Assembly (NCBI RefSeq): GCF_014075995.1
Contig: NZ_CP055153.1
Span: 5,642,001-5,706,000, forward strand
Direction of reading: 5' to 3'
DNA: 64,000 nucleotides
Source: Adhaeribacter radiodurans
GTDB lineage: Bacteria; Bacteroidota; Bacteroidia; Cytophagales; Hymenobacteraceae
Numbering within the stretch: the first letter of the stretch is position 1; the number at the start of each line of letters is the position of its first letter. The position numbers and the translations under genes were made by a program. Below the pieces are notes generated by a model, which was not told the DNA's origin, ran no database searches, and saw only the letters and a program-made list of their open reading frames with translations. Of this stretch, positions 47,578 to 57,145 are shown piece after piece.

Positions 47578-48726
47578 TTACAAAGAAAGATGTAAATCGT
47601 GGGCTGTTTTTTCGATTAATTGACGTGCGTATTCTTTCTTAATTTCTAAAGGTTTACCGTCGGCGTACTCGTTTATCATACCCGGAGATAAAATCATATT
47701 TACCACATTTTCTCCTACTTCTTGCGCAATGTGTGTTTGCACCGCCTGAATTCGCTGCCGGCGTAACATTGCTTCGTCCGCTCCGACTAATGGCTCGGCG
47801 CGGCGCGGCCGGAAAGGACGTTGGTGGGTAAGTTGTAATTCTTCTGCTTCTTGCCAGGCTTTGTCCAGCACATACCGATACTCTTTAAAAGTTTGATTAT
47901 CTTTTAACTGCCCCATTAAGCCTTTTGTGCTTTGCCAGCTTCTAAAATCGGTTACGGGCTGTAAAGCAAGAGCCACTAAGGTTTCGTTGGCAATAACCAT
48001 GGCCGGCGGCCGATTGTACTGTTGGGCTAATTGGTTACGAAAATTAAATAATTGTTTTAGTAAATATTGCTGAAAGTAAGTCAACCGTTCCGAACCTTTT
48101 AATTTTAAGTACCGTTCCGATTGTTCTTTTATTTCTAAATCTTCTAATAATTGGCATTCTTCGGCCAGCCAAAGCCCACGCTCTAATGCTACCAACTCCT
48201 GCCAAAGCACATCTTTTAATTCGTGCAAGTGTAATACATCGGTAGCGGCGTAGGTAAGTTGGTCTTCGGTGAGGGGCCGGATATTCCAATTACTTACCTG
48301 GTTGGTTTTATCTACTTCAATCCCGAAAAGTAGCTGTAAAATGTTGGCGTACGACGTACGCTGGTGATTTAGTAAACGGGTCGCAACTTCTGTATCAAAA
48401 ATTCCCCTTGGCCGGCAACCTAGTTTTTTCAGCAGCAATATATCGTTCGTAGAAGAGTGTATAATTTTAGTAATATGCGGATCATCTACCAGCTCCCACA
48501 AAGGTTCCAGGTCTGCAATTGTAAAAGGGTCGATTAAATAGCATTGTTGCCGGTCGGCAATTTGTATTAAACATAAATTTAAACCATACGTGTACCGGTT
48601 ATCATCAAATTCTAAATCTAATGCTAGTTCCGGCGACTGTGCTAATTGCGTTACAGCCGCTAAAAAATCGGTTTGGGTAGAAATGTACGAGAAAAAACGG
48701 CCAGTCGACCGCAATGCATATGCCAT
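47578..48726 (-). CDS. rnd: Ribonuclease D-like 3'-5' exonuclease
   Basis: A 382-residue DEDDy exonuclease: motif I LALDLEFDDNRYTYG, motif II IIHSSTNDILLL, motif III with YAATDVLHLHEL (tyrosine and aspartate). An HRDC-type helical region lies at about 215-290 (LFNFRNQLAQQYNRPPAMV). It trims 3' ends of tRNA and other structured RNAs. It is about 70 bp from the esterase gene on the same strand. Confidence 0.92.
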   Translation of the reverse strand: MAYALRSTGRFFSYISTQTDFLAAVTQLAQSPELALDLEFDDNRYTYGLNLCLIQIADRQQCYLIDPFTIADLEPLWELVDDPHITKIIHSSTNDILLLKKLGCRPRGIFDTEVATRLLNHQRTSYANILQLLFGIEVDKTNQVSNWNIRPLTEDQLTYAATDVLHLHELKDVLWQELVALERGLWLAEECQLLEDLEIKEQSERYLKLKGSERLTYFQQYLLKQLFNFRNQLAQQYNRPPAMVIANETLVALALQPVTDFRSWQSTKGLMGQLKDNQTFKEYRYVLDKAWQEAEELQLTHQRPFRPRRAEPLVGADEAMLRRQRIQAVQTHIAQEVGENVVNMILSPGMINEYADGKPLEIKKEYARQLIEKTAHDLHLSL

Positions 48727-48795
48727 ACTTACGGATTTATCGCAACAAGCAGCAATTTACAATTATAATACGCAAGGCAAATTTTTGACTAGTAT

Positions 48796-49479
48796 TTACA
48801 ATACATCTTTTAAGATTTGCCAGGTATTTTCCGCCAGGATTTTTTGCCCTTGAGCCGTTGGGTGCACCCCATCGCCCTGATTTAAACTACGTTCACCGGC
48901 TACTCCTTCGAGCAGAAATGGAATAAAAGACAGATTATTTTTTTCGGCCAATTGCCGGAAAACTACTCGAAATTGAGCAGCGTAAGCCCCGCCCATGCTA
49001 GGGGGAATTTCCATACCGGCCAAAACAATTTTTACGTTTGGGTATTTTGCTTTTACTTTATCAACAATAGCTTGCAGGTTATCTTTGGTAGATTGGGGCG
49101 GAATACCTCGCAACCCATCGTTTGCGCCCAACTCAAGCACAAATACATCTACGGGTTGTTTTAATATCCAATCAATCCGGTTTTTACCGCCAGCGGTAGT
49201 TTCTCCGCTTAAACCAGCATTTATTACTTTATAAGGTAAATCTAAAGAATCTATTTTCTTTTGTATAAGGGCCGGGAAAGCTTCGGAAGGCTGCAGGCCA
49301 TAACCAGCCGTTAAACTATTACCAAAAAATAATATTGTCTTCATAACAACAGGTTTCTTCTTTTCCGGACTAGCCAATTTTGGTACGTCGGCTTGTTTTT
49401 CTTCGGTGCTGCCAGAATTACAACCGGCTGCCAGTAGTACGAAAAAAGAAGCAAAAAGAAAGTTTAAATAAGTGCGCAC
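48796..49479 (-). CDS. SGNH/GDSL esterase lipoprotein (TesA-like arylesterase)
   Basis: A 227-residue lipoprotein (lipobox LAAGC) with start GTG. SGNH blocks in order: FFGNSLTAGYGL (nucleophile serine), GLSGE, GANDGLRGI (oxyanion asparagine), and DGVHPTAQG (catalytic Asp and His). It hydrolyses esters or thioesters of lipids in the periplasm. It is divergent from a LolD/FtsX-like ABC pair, the usual partner of tesA-like genes (ybbA/ybbP in E. coli), which supports a link. Confidence 0.92.
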   Translation of the reverse strand: MRTYLNFLFASFFVLLAAGCNSGSTEEKQADVPKLASPEKKKPVVMKTILFFGNSLTAGYGLQPSEAFPALIQKKIDSLDLPYKVINAGLSGETTAGGKNRIDWILKQPVDVFVLELGANDGLRGIPPQSTKDNLQAIVDKVKAKYPNVKIVLAGMEIPPSMGGAYAAQFRVVFRQLAEKNNLSFIPFLLEGVAGERSLNQGDGVHPTAQGQKILAENTWQILKDVL

Positions 49480-49709
49480 AGGTAATTATTTTAAAAATTA
49501 TATAAATATGTAAACATGTATAACCGCTTACTGGTTTTGGGTGGTGTATGTTTAGTTTATAAACTCTGCTAAATACGTTAAAAATTGATTGGCGGTCAGC
49601 TATATTCTTTAATCAAGCGTAAGTAGTAGTTCATAAATTTTCATAATCTATATAGGAACGATCTTTTTAATCGTTTCAGAAATAATTATTTAATCAGAAA
49701 TTTAGTACT

Positions 49710-50390
49710 GTGGCTATATTACGCGTAGAGCAGCTCGGCAAATCGTACCGGAGCGGCGGCAAAGAACTTAACGTTTTACATGATATTTCCTTTACCCTTA
49801 ACGCCGGCGACACCTTTGCTATTGTCGGACCATCAGGCAGTGGCAAAACCACCTTGCTGGGTTTATGCGCTGGCTTAGATGCTGCTACTACTGGTTCTGT
49901 GGAGTTAAACGGCATCCGGCTAGAAAACCTTTCCGAAGATGAACGGGCTCAGGTCCGTAATCAGTACGTTGGCTTTATCTTTCAGAATTTTCAACTAATT
50001 CCTACGCTTACTGCATTAGAAAATGTAATGGTACCGTTAGAACTACGGGGTGAAAAACAGGCGGGAAAACAAGCATTGGAGTTACTAGAGCGAGTGGGGT
50101 TGCAACATCGGCATCATCATTACCCTTCGCAACTATCTGGTGGCGAGCAGCAACGGGTAGCTTTGGCTCGGGCTTTCTCTAATCAACCTAAAATTTTGTT
50201 TGCCGATGAACCAACGGGTAATCTGGATGCTGAAACCAGCGAAAAGGTAGTAAATCTGCTCTTCGATTTAAACCGGGAAAGGGGTACAACCTTGGTTTTA
50301 GTAACGCACGATCTGGAATTAGCAGGAAAAACGCAGCGGCTTATTCGCATTAAAGGCGGTCACGTTATTTCTGATTCAGTATTAGCTTAA
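49710..50390 (+). CDS. ABC transporter ATPase, LolD/YbbA-like
   Basis: A 226-residue ATPase: Walker A GPSGSGKT (40-47), Q-loop FIFQNFQLIP, signature LSGGEQQRV (142-150), Walker B ILFADEP, H-loop H200. Start GTG. It belongs to the MacB/LolD clade that powers FtsX-type permeases, and the permease gene follows 164 bp on. Together with the divergent SGNH esterase the set matches the tesA-ybbA-ybbP arrangement. Confidence 0.94.
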   Translation: MAILRVEQLGKSYRSGGKELNVLHDISFTLNAGDTFAIVGPSGSGKTTLLGLCAGLDAATTGSVELNGIRLENLSEDERAQVRNQYVGFIFQNFQLIPTLTALENVMVPLELRGEKQAGKQALELLERVGLQHRHHHYPSQLSGGEQQRVALARAFSNQPKILFADEPTGNLDAETSEKVVNLLFDLNRERGTTLVLVTHDLELAGKTQRLIRIKGGHVISDSVLA

Positions 50391-50554
50391 AATGGTAGCA
50401 AGTAGTAAGTATCAGGAATCAGGACAGTGTTTAATCACTCCTTCTTAAATTAAACGGTACAACCTACCAGTAGAAGGCTTCTGCTTAATTTACTTTATTT
50501 TAGTATTAAGGCAAGTCCTGATACTTGTGTCCTGGTACTTATGTCTCAAAAAAC
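50391..50554. repeat. Inverted copies of a degenerate word tract between the ABC genes
   Basis: AAGTATCAGGA at 50407-50417 recurs inverted as TCCTGATACTT at 50516-50526, each within longer degenerate text (e.g. ATCAGGACAG; GTCCTGGTACTTATG). The arms could fold the intergenic mRNA. The same word, with one change, is at 8224-8234. Confidence 0.4.
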
Positions 50555-53113
50555 ATGGATAGAATATTAATAAAACCTAAGTTACAACTGGATTGGCTTT
50601 TAAAAATGGCTTGGCGGGATAGCCGCCGGAACCGTTCGCGGCTGCTGTTGTTTGTATCTTCTATCATTCTGGGAATTGCCGCCTTAGTTGCCATTCAATC
50701 GTTCAGCGAAAATCTCCGCGACGATATTGACAACCAGGCCAAAACTTTACTGGGTGCTGATTTGGGTATTTACACCAACCAATCGGTAACTAAACCCATG
50801 CAGAAGATTTTACATAACTTAGGTGGCCGCCAAGCGCGCGAATATTACTTTGCCTCCATGATTTTATTTCCCAAAAACAATGGCAGTCGCTTAGTTCAGA
50901 TTAGAGCTTTGCAAGGCAATTATCCGTTTTATGGGGCTATTGAAACCACACCCGCTACAGCCAGCCAAACGTTTCGGAGCGGCCGTAATGCTTTAGTAGA
51001 CAAAACAGTATTACTGCAATTTAATGCTCGCCCGGGCGATTCGGTTAAAATCGGGAATCTTACTTTTAAGATTGTGGGAGAGTTAAACAAAATACCGGGG
51101 CAAACAGGAATAGCGGCGTCCATGGCGCCGGCGGTTTATATTCCCATGCAATATTTAGATCAAACGGGTTTAATGCAAAAAGGCAGTCGTATTAATTACC
51201 GGTTTTATTATCAATTTCCGGCAAAAACTGATGTAGACAAGCTGGTAAAACGAATTGAGCCCCAACTTGAAAAAGACGGATTAAGCTACGAAACCATCGC
51301 TTCTAAAAAAGAAAACACCGGAAAAGCCTTTAGCGATTTAACGCGCTTTTTAACATTAGTGGGCTTTATTGCTCTTTTACTAGGCTGTGTAGGCGTAGCT
51401 AGTGCTGTGCACATTTACGTTAAAGAGAAAATTCAGACAATTGCCATTTTACGTTGTCTGGGAACCCAAAGTAAACAAGCATTTTACATTTACCTGATTC
51501 AGATTCTAGCCATGGGGATGTTAGGTTCTATTATTGGGGTAATTTTAGGTACTTTGGTGCAGCGGGTTTTACCTGTGGTTTTAGCCGATTTCCTGCCGGT
51601 AGATATTACGGTAAGCATTTCCTGGAAAGCCATTTTATTAGGAATTGGTACCGGTCTGTTTATTTCCTTTTTATTTGCTTTGCTGCCTCTGGTTTCTATC
51701 CGCAACATCTCGCCTCTTAATACCCTACGGGTTTCTTTTGAAACAGAAAAACTGCAACCTGATGTTTGGCGCTGGGCGGTTTATGGCTTAATAATATTTT
51801 TTATTTTAGGGTTTGCGGCCTTGCAGATGGACACGCTAAAACAGGCTGCTTACTTTACCGGAGGCTTGTTAGTAGCTTTTCTGGTGCTAGCCGGAATTGC
51901 CAGTTTATTTATCTGGTTAGTGCGCCGATTTTTTCCTGTATCGTGGAGTTATTTGTGGCGGCAAAGTATTGCAAATTTATATCGGCCCAATAACCAAACG
52001 TTAATCTTAATTGTTGCCATCGGCTTAGGCACGGGTTTAATTGCTACTTTATTTTTTATTCAAAACCTGCTTATTGGCCAGGTAACCCTTTCGGGCAGCG
52101 GCAATCAACCTAATATGGTATTATTTGATATTCAGACGAACCAAAAAGACCAGGTGGCTGCTTTAGCTAAGCAATACAAATTACCTTTAATGCAACAGGT
52201 ACCAATAGTAACCATGCGCCTCGAAGGAGTTAATGGCCGCACGGATGGTGATGTAAGAAAAGACAGTACCTTAAGAGTACCGAAATGGGCGTTTACCCGA
52301 GAGTACCGCGTTACTTACCGCGACACGTTGATTAGTTCTGAAAAAATTGCGAAAGGTAAATGGCATGGCACCATAACCGGTTTAAACGATACTATTTACG
52401 TTTCGCTGGATGAGAATTTTGCGGAAAGGATAAAAGTAAAACTGGGAGACACTTTATTATTTAACGTGCAGGGTGCACCGGTACAAACTATTGTTGGCAG
52501 TTTTCGCAAAGTAGACTGGAACCGCATACAAAGTAATTTTTTAGTTTTATTTCCGAAAGGAATTCTGGAAGAAGCACCGCAGTTCCATGTAATTGCCACG
52601 CAGGTACGTTCCAATAAAAATTCTGCCGATTTTCAACGGGCTTTGGTTACTCGATTTCCGAATGTATCCGTAATTGATTTAGCTCTTATTCTTACTACCC
52701 TGGACGATATTTTAAGTAAAATTGCCTTTGTCATCCGGTTTATGGCAGGCTTTAGTATTGCTACCGGCATCCTGGTATTAATCGGTTCGGTGCTGATCAG
52801 TAAATTTCAGCGCATTCAGGAAAGCGTTCTGTTACGTACTTTAGGTGCCAGTCGCCGTCAAATATTAATTATAACTGCGCTGGAATACTTCTTTTTAGGA
52901 GCTCTGGCCGCTGCAACGGGTTTAACCCTGGCTATTGGGGGGAGTTGGGCTCTCGCCCGTTACTCTTTTGAAATACCTTTTACTCCCGCCTGGCTGCCTA
53001 TTATAATTTTATTTACTGCTGTAACCTTACTTACCGTTTTTATCGGTTTATTTAATAGCCGCAGTATTTTAAACCGGCCACCGTTAGAAGTATTACGCAG
53101 CGAAGTAGTTTAA
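50555..53113 (+). CDS. ABC transporter permease, FtsX-like (YbbP-type)
   Basis: Starting at ATG 50555 (MDRILIKPKLQL; a TTG ten codons upstream is not needed), this 852-residue permease has N-terminal TM1 (LLLFVSSIILGIAALVAI), a MacB-like periplasmic region, three TM (about 260-390), a middle TM pair (about 410-460), a second periplasmic region, and three C-terminal TM ending RPPLEVLRSE. Two FtsX domains in one chain is the YbbP layout. It probably moves lipoproteins or lipid-linked substrates with the preceding ATPase. Confidence 0.92.
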   Translation: MDRILIKPKLQLDWLLKMAWRDSRRNRSRLLLFVSSIILGIAALVAIQSFSENLRDDIDNQAKTLLGADLGIYTNQSVTKPMQKILHNLGGRQAREYYFASMILFPKNNGSRLVQIRALQGNYPFYGAIETTPATASQTFRSGRNALVDKTVLLQFNARPGDSVKIGNLTFKIVGELNKIPGQTGIAASMAPAVYIPMQYLDQTGLMQKGSRINYRFYYQFPAKTDVDKLVKRIEPQLEKDGLSYETIASKKENTGKAFSDLTRFLTLVGFIALLLGCVGVASAVHIYVKEKIQTIAILRCLGTQSKQAFYIYLIQILAMGMLGSIIGVILGTLVQRVLPVVLADFLPVDITVSISWKAILLGIGTGLFISFLFALLPLVSIRNISPLNTLRVSFETEKLQPDVWRWAVYGLIIFFILGFAALQMDTLKQAAYFTGGLLVAFLVLAGIASLFIWLVRRFFPVSWSYLWRQSIANLYRPNNQTLILIVAIGLGTGLIATLFFIQNLLIGQVTLSGSGNQPNMVLFDIQTNQKDQVAALAKQYKLPLMQQVPIVTMRLEGVNGRTDGDVRKDSTLRVPKWAFTREYRVTYRDTLISSEKIAKGKWHGTITGLNDTIYVSLDENFAERIKVKLGDTLLFNVQGAPVQTIVGSFRKVDWNRIQSNFLVLFPKGILEEAPQFHVIATQVRSNKNSADFQRALVTRFPNVSVIDLALILTTLDDILSKIAFVIRFMAGFSIATGILVLIGSVLISKFQRIQESVLLRTLGASRRQILIITALEYFFLGALAAATGLTLAIGGSWALARYSFEIPFTPAWLPIIILFTAVTLLTVFIGLFNSRSILNRPPLEVLRSEVV

Positions 53114-53119
53114 TTTACG

Positions 53120-53509
53120 TTAAGTCAAAATTGGTTTAGTTATTACTAACGTCATAATTTCGGTTAGTAATATATCCGCATCAATTGGCTTAGAAATAAA
53201 CGTATTGGCTCCTAATAATAACGACTTAATATGCTCCTGATGGTCACTGGGGCTGGTAACAACAATAATAGGAATATTGCTTTTATGCCCCATCTTTTCC
53301 CGAATATGCCTGGTAGCGGTGTAGCCATCCATTTCCGGCATATTCACATCCATCAAAATAAGATCATAATGTTGCTCAGCGAGTTTCTCCACGGCTTCTT
53401 TACCAGTTTCTACTATATCTAAAGCAAAACCAAAATCCTCTATTACTTTTTTTATCATCAACTGATTAAGCTTGTTATCCTCAGCCAGAAGAATCTGTAA
53501 CTCACTCAT
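53120..53509 (-). CDS. Stand-alone response-regulator receiver protein
   Basis: A 129-residue CheY-like single domain: acidic pair E10-D11 in LLAEDNKLNQ, phosphoacceptor D54 in LILMDVNMPEMDG, T85 and K107 in FISKPID. The LAEDNKLNQ start is typical of receivers split from hybrid kinases. It has no output domain and no kinase next to it, so the partner is unknown. It is convergent with the permease gene, with only 6 bp between stops. Confidence 0.93.
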   Translation of the reverse strand: MSELQILLAEDNKLNQLMIKKVIEDFGFALDIVETGKEAVEKLAEQHYDLILMDVNMPEMDGYTATRHIREKMGHKSNIPIIVVTSPSDHQEHIKSLLLGANTFISKPIDADILLTEIMTLVITKPILT

Positions 53510-53848
53510 TCTTAATTCTATTTAATTATCTTATTTTAATTGTATACAAAGATAACCAGATAAATAATCGATGGTTTTGTATCGCTCGATTATCAGAAAT
53601 CTTAATATGAATATCCTATAAATTTCCCGTTTATATACAAAAAGCTCTACTTTACTACAAATTATACGAGCATTTCTATCAAGTATAAATATCGGAATAA
53701 TACAAATATACACCTCATTGAGCTTATCTCTTTAAAGTTAAACAAAACCGTAACATTTGCTAGTATTACCTTGCAACTCATTACGCAACCCCTTACCTTA
53801 GGCAATTAGTAATAATTTATTGTTATTAAAGCGCAGTAACTACTTCCT
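53510..53848. other. Intergenic region, nothing identified
   Basis: About 340 AT-rich bases between divergent genes. A 60-codon minus-strand open frame has no protein-like features. No RNA, promoter match or stable hairpin was recognised. Confidence 0.35.
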
Positions 53849-54691
53849 ATGAAATACACTCGTAACGATTTTCTAAAAACAGCTGGCTTAGGCTTAGCGG
53901 CTAGTGTAATGCCTATTTCTTTTAATAAACTGGTGGCGCAAAATCCGGTTAATTCTAAACCAGAACGCCTGAAATTAGGCTTAGCATCTTACACCTTGCA
54001 TAAGTTTAATCTCGACGATACCATTAAAATTTTGCAACGCTTAGAATTAAAAGAAGTATCGCTGAAAGATATGCATTTACCTTTTGATGCCACGGCCGCT
54101 CAGCTCCAGGAAATGACCTCAAAAGTTCGGCAGGCGGGTATAAATCTGTATGGCGTTGGGGTGATTTACATGAAATCGGAGCAGGAAATAGACCGGGCCT
54201 TTGCTTATGCTAAAAATGCGGGCGTTAAAATGATTGTGGGCGTACCTAACCACGAATTATTACCTTACACCGAAAAAAAAGTAAAAGAATACGACATACG
54301 AGTAGCCATTCATAATCATGGCCCGGGTGATAAAGTATATCCTAGCCCGGAAAGTGTTTATGAAAAAATTAAAGGTCTGGATAAACGTATTGGCTTGTGC
54401 ATCGATATTGGGCATACGCAACGAATTGGCTTAGACCCCATAAAAGACACTTTACGTTTTGCCGACCGGCTGTATGACGTGCATATAAAAGATGTAACGG
54501 GCAGCACCGAAAAAGATACTCCCACCGAAATTGGCCGTGGTGTAATTGATATTCCGGGCTTTCTGCGGGCACTTCTAAAAATAAAATATGCCGGTAGTGT
54601 ATCTATGGAGTACGAAAAAAATGCTAACGATCCGGTACCTGGTTTAGCTGAATCGGTTGGTTATACCAGAGGCGTGTTACGCTTAATTTAA
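53849..54691 (+). CDS. Exported sugar isomerase/epimerase-like TIM-barrel protein
   Basis: This 280-residue protein has a Tat-like N-terminus with a single arginine (RNDFLKTAGLGLAASVMP). Metal-ligand motifs appear as in the xylose-isomerase-like family: IHNHGPGDKVYPS, LCIDIGHTQRIG, YDVHIKD, and GSVSMEYE. It is related to the enzyme at 16128-17054 but sits alone, outside any glycan locus. The substrate is unknown. Confidence 0.85.
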   Translation: MKYTRNDFLKTAGLGLAASVMPISFNKLVAQNPVNSKPERLKLGLASYTLHKFNLDDTIKILQRLELKEVSLKDMHLPFDATAAQLQEMTSKVRQAGINLYGVGVIYMKSEQEIDRAFAYAKNAGVKMIVGVPNHELLPYTEKKVKEYDIRVAIHNHGPGDKVYPSPESVYEKIKGLDKRIGLCIDIGHTQRIGLDPIKDTLRFADRLYDVHIKDVTGSTEKDTPTEIGRGVIDIPGFLRALLKIKYAGSVSMEYEKNANDPVPGLAESVGYTRGVLRLI

Positions 54692-54773
54692 CTATAAGCA
54701 GTCTTTAATTCACTTTAAATCAGAATAATCCTTTAGATAGAAATTTGACTGAAGGTACATGCATTTAGCTCTG

Positions 54774-54823
54774 ACTATCCTAAAAGTGCATTGTTTAACT
54801 AAGCAATACACTTTTAGGATAGT
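54774..54823. repeat. 20-bp-arm hairpin
   Basis: The arms ACTATCCTAAAAGTGCATTG (54774-54793) and CAATACACTTTTAGGATAGT (54804-54823) pair at 19 of 20 positions around a 10-base loop. It lies 80 bases after the epimerase stop. No T-run follows, so it is not a textbook terminator; an mRNA 3'-end element or a small dispersed repeat are options. Confidence 0.6.
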
Positions 54824-54990
54824 TACTGGTTGATTTTCGACTTAACAGAATTCTTTCGGAGAACAACACTTAAATTAACTTTCGATACAGCTATTTCTTG
54901 CTATTAACTTTTCTGGCTAGTTTAGGTAAAGTAGGTTTATAGTTGAGCCTACTTTATTTGTATCCAGGCTATTCATTTACGTTGAGAGTA

Positions 54991-55779
54991 ATGGTAATTA
55001 CAGGAGCAGTTGTATTAAGTTTCATATTTATTTTATTAGGAGTTATTTACAACTTTCAGGATAGACTTATTTTCTTTCCTGAGAAATTACCCCACGATTA
55101 TAGATTCTCCTTTGCTAATCCCTTTCAAGAACTATTTTTCAAAGCTTCTGATGGAGCGGAGATTCATGCCTTGCACTTCCGGGTAAAAGAACCAAAAGGA
55201 GTAATCCTTTATTTTCATGGAAATGCCGGAAGCTTACGTACATGGGGCTACCTGGCGGAAGAGTACACCCCCTACCACTACGATGTTTTTATGGTTGATT
55301 ACCGTGGATTTGGTAAAAGCACTGGTATACGTACCGAAGCAGCTTTGCATAAGGATGCGCAGTTAGCTTACCAGCATTTAGTACAGGAATATGAAGAAAG
55401 TAAAATTATAGTATTTGGCCGTTCACTCGGTACCGGCATTGCTGTTCTTGTAGCGGCTCAGAATCAACCGAAATGCTTAATACTAGAAACACCGTTCTTT
55501 AATTTTGCCGATGTAGCAAAAACACATTATTCATTTCTGCCGGTTACTTTATTATTAAAATATGCTTTCCGATCAGATGAGTGGATTCAAAAAGTAAATT
55601 GTCCGATTTATATCTTTCACGGCACTTCGGATAATGTAGTTCCTTACCCTTCCGGGGAAAAATTAGCCCAGTTAGCAGATCCGGCTAAAACAAAGTTTAT
55701 TACCATTCAGAACGGCAACCACAACGATTTAAGTAATTTCCGGCAGTATCAGCAGGTTCTACAAGCCATTTTAGAATAA
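54991..55779 (+). CDS. Alpha/beta hydrolase, BEM46/S33-like
   Basis: A TTG at 54943 opens the frame, but the ATG at 54991 gives a clean N-terminal membrane anchor (VITGAVVLSFIFILLG); 262 residues. Next come FQDRLIFFPEKLP, the oxyanion turn FHGNAGS, VDYRGFGKS, the nucleophile elbow GRSLGTG, an acidic residue in FHGTSDNVVP, and histidine in NGNHNDL. It is a membrane-anchored serine hydrolase like BEM46/ABHD13; the substrate is unknown. Confidence 0.88.
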   Translation: MVITGAVVLSFIFILLGVIYNFQDRLIFFPEKLPHDYRFSFANPFQELFFKASDGAEIHALHFRVKEPKGVILYFHGNAGSLRTWGYLAEEYTPYHYDVFMVDYRGFGKSTGIRTEAALHKDAQLAYQHLVQEYEESKIIVFGRSLGTGIAVLVAAQNQPKCLILETPFFNFADVAKTHYSFLPVTLLLKYAFRSDEWIQKVNCPIYIFHGTSDNVVPYPSGEKLAQLADPAKTKFITIQNGNHNDLSNFRQYQQVLQAILE

Positions 55780-55865
55780 AAAATAGCTTAAGCGCTACAA
55801 ACACCTAAGCTACCAACTTAAACCCTGTATGAGAATTGAAAACGTTTTACAATCCTCAGAAAACG

Positions 55866-57143
55866 TTATATAATAAAATGATAAAACTCCGGCCGGTTAT
55901 TAATGTACTCGCAATTGAAGTTGCGCTCGGCCATACGTTGCACCAGCGCGTCAAAATCAGACGGATTTTTTAACTCAATTCCAACCAAGGCTGGACCTTT
56001 TTCCCGGCTGTTCTTTTTGGTGTATTCAAAGTGGGTAATATCGTCGGTGGGGCCTAAAATATCATTCACAAATTCTTTTAACGCCCCAGCCCGTTGCGGA
56101 AAGTTCACAATAAAATAGTGTTTCAGACCTTCGTACAACAGCGAGCGTTCTTTAATTTCTTCGGTGCGGGTAATGTCGTTATTTCCTCCGCTTACTACGC
56201 ACACCACAGTTTTTCCTTTAATTTCGTCTTTAAAGAAATCCAGAGCGGCAATACTTAAAGCACCTGCCGGTTCCACCACCATCGCCTCTTCGTTGTAAAG
56301 CTGCAAAATAGTAGAACATACTTTTCCTTCGGGCACTGTAATTACTTTATCCAGGTTTTCCCGGCAAATTTGCAAGGTTAAATCGCCTACTGCTTTTACA
56401 GCCGCACCATCTACAAACTTATCAATGTGGTCCAGGGTAATCTTTCTACCGGCTTCGATTGATTTTTTCATGGCCGGAGCGCCTTCCGGCTCAATACCAA
56501 TAAGAGTAGTTTCAGGACTTTCTTCCCGGAAATAACTAGATACTCCAGATGCTAAACCGCCCCCACCTACTGGTAGCAAAAGCAAATCAATTGGCTGGCG
56601 CATGGCTTCCAAAATTTCCAAACCAACCGTACCCTGGCCGGCCATAACCTGCGGATCGTTGAAGGGGTGAATAAAGACTTTATTATTTTTATTCGAAAAC
56701 TCCAGAGCCTGGTGATAAGAGTCATCGAAAGTATCGCCCGTAAGCACCACTTCTACGTGCTCTTTCCCAAATAATTGTACTTGTTTTAATTTCTGCTGAG
56801 GGGTAGTTACCGGCATAAAAATATGGCCTTTAATGCCCATTTTATGACACGAGTAGGCTACACCTTGCGCATGATTACCGGCACTGGCACAAACAACGCC
56901 ATTCGCTAATTGCTCTGAGGCCAGACTGCTCATTTTGTTATAAGCTCCACGCAGTTTGTAAGAGCGCACCACCTGCAAATCTTCGCGTTTCAGGTAAATA
57001 TTAGCCTGGTATTTTTCCGATAAATTTACACTCCTAAGCAGCGGCGTATGATTCACAACGTCCTGCAAACGGGCGGCAGCTACTTTAACATCCTCGGCGC
57101 TTATCAGAGTCGCCTTTTCTACCTCAACTTCTTCTTCCGACAT
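55866..57143 (-). CDS. ilvA: Threonine ammonia-lyase (threonine dehydratase)
   Basis: A PLP enzyme that converts threonine to 2-oxobutanoate, the entry to isoleucine. PLP lysine is in SYKLRGAY, the phosphate loop in GGGGLASG, and a single C-terminal ACT-like regulatory domain (about 330-420) points to the short form. The frame opens at 57200, but those 19 extra residues (NEQRVTNNEQ) are encoded by a low-complexity repeat copied inverted upstream, so the ATG at 57143 is preferred. It is the last gene of the ilv operon. Confidence 0.94.
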   Translation of the reverse strand: MSEEEVEVEKATLISAEDVKVAAARLQDVVNHTPLLRSVNLSEKYQANIYLKREDLQVVRSYKLRGAYNKMSSLASEQLANGVVCASAGNHAQGVAYSCHKMGIKGHIFMPVTTPQQKLKQVQLFGKEHVEVVLTGDTFDDSYHQALEFSNKNNKVFIHPFNDPQVMAGQGTVGLEILEAMRQPIDLLLLPVGGGGLASGVSSYFREESPETTLIGIEPEGAPAMKKSIEAGRKITLDHIDKFVDGAAVKAVGDLTLQICRENLDKVITVPEGKVCSTILQLYNEEAMVVEPAGALSIAALDFFKDEIKGKTVVCVVSGGNNDITRTEEIKERSLLYEGLKHYFIVNFPQRAGALKEFVNDILGPTDDITHFEYTKKNSREKGPALVGIELKNPSDFDALVQRMAERNFNCEYINNRPEFYHFII

Positions 57144-57145
57144 GA

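Noticed and set aside
53531-53713. 60-codon minus-strand frame upstream of the receiver gene
   Set aside because: Ile/Tyr/Arg-rich with no domain or start context; chance frame in AT-rich DNA.
55840-55866. Two GAAAACGTT words that resemble the operator-like sites of the glycan locus
   Set aside because: They lie between convergent gene ends, where no promoter is needed, and match only the AACGTT core.
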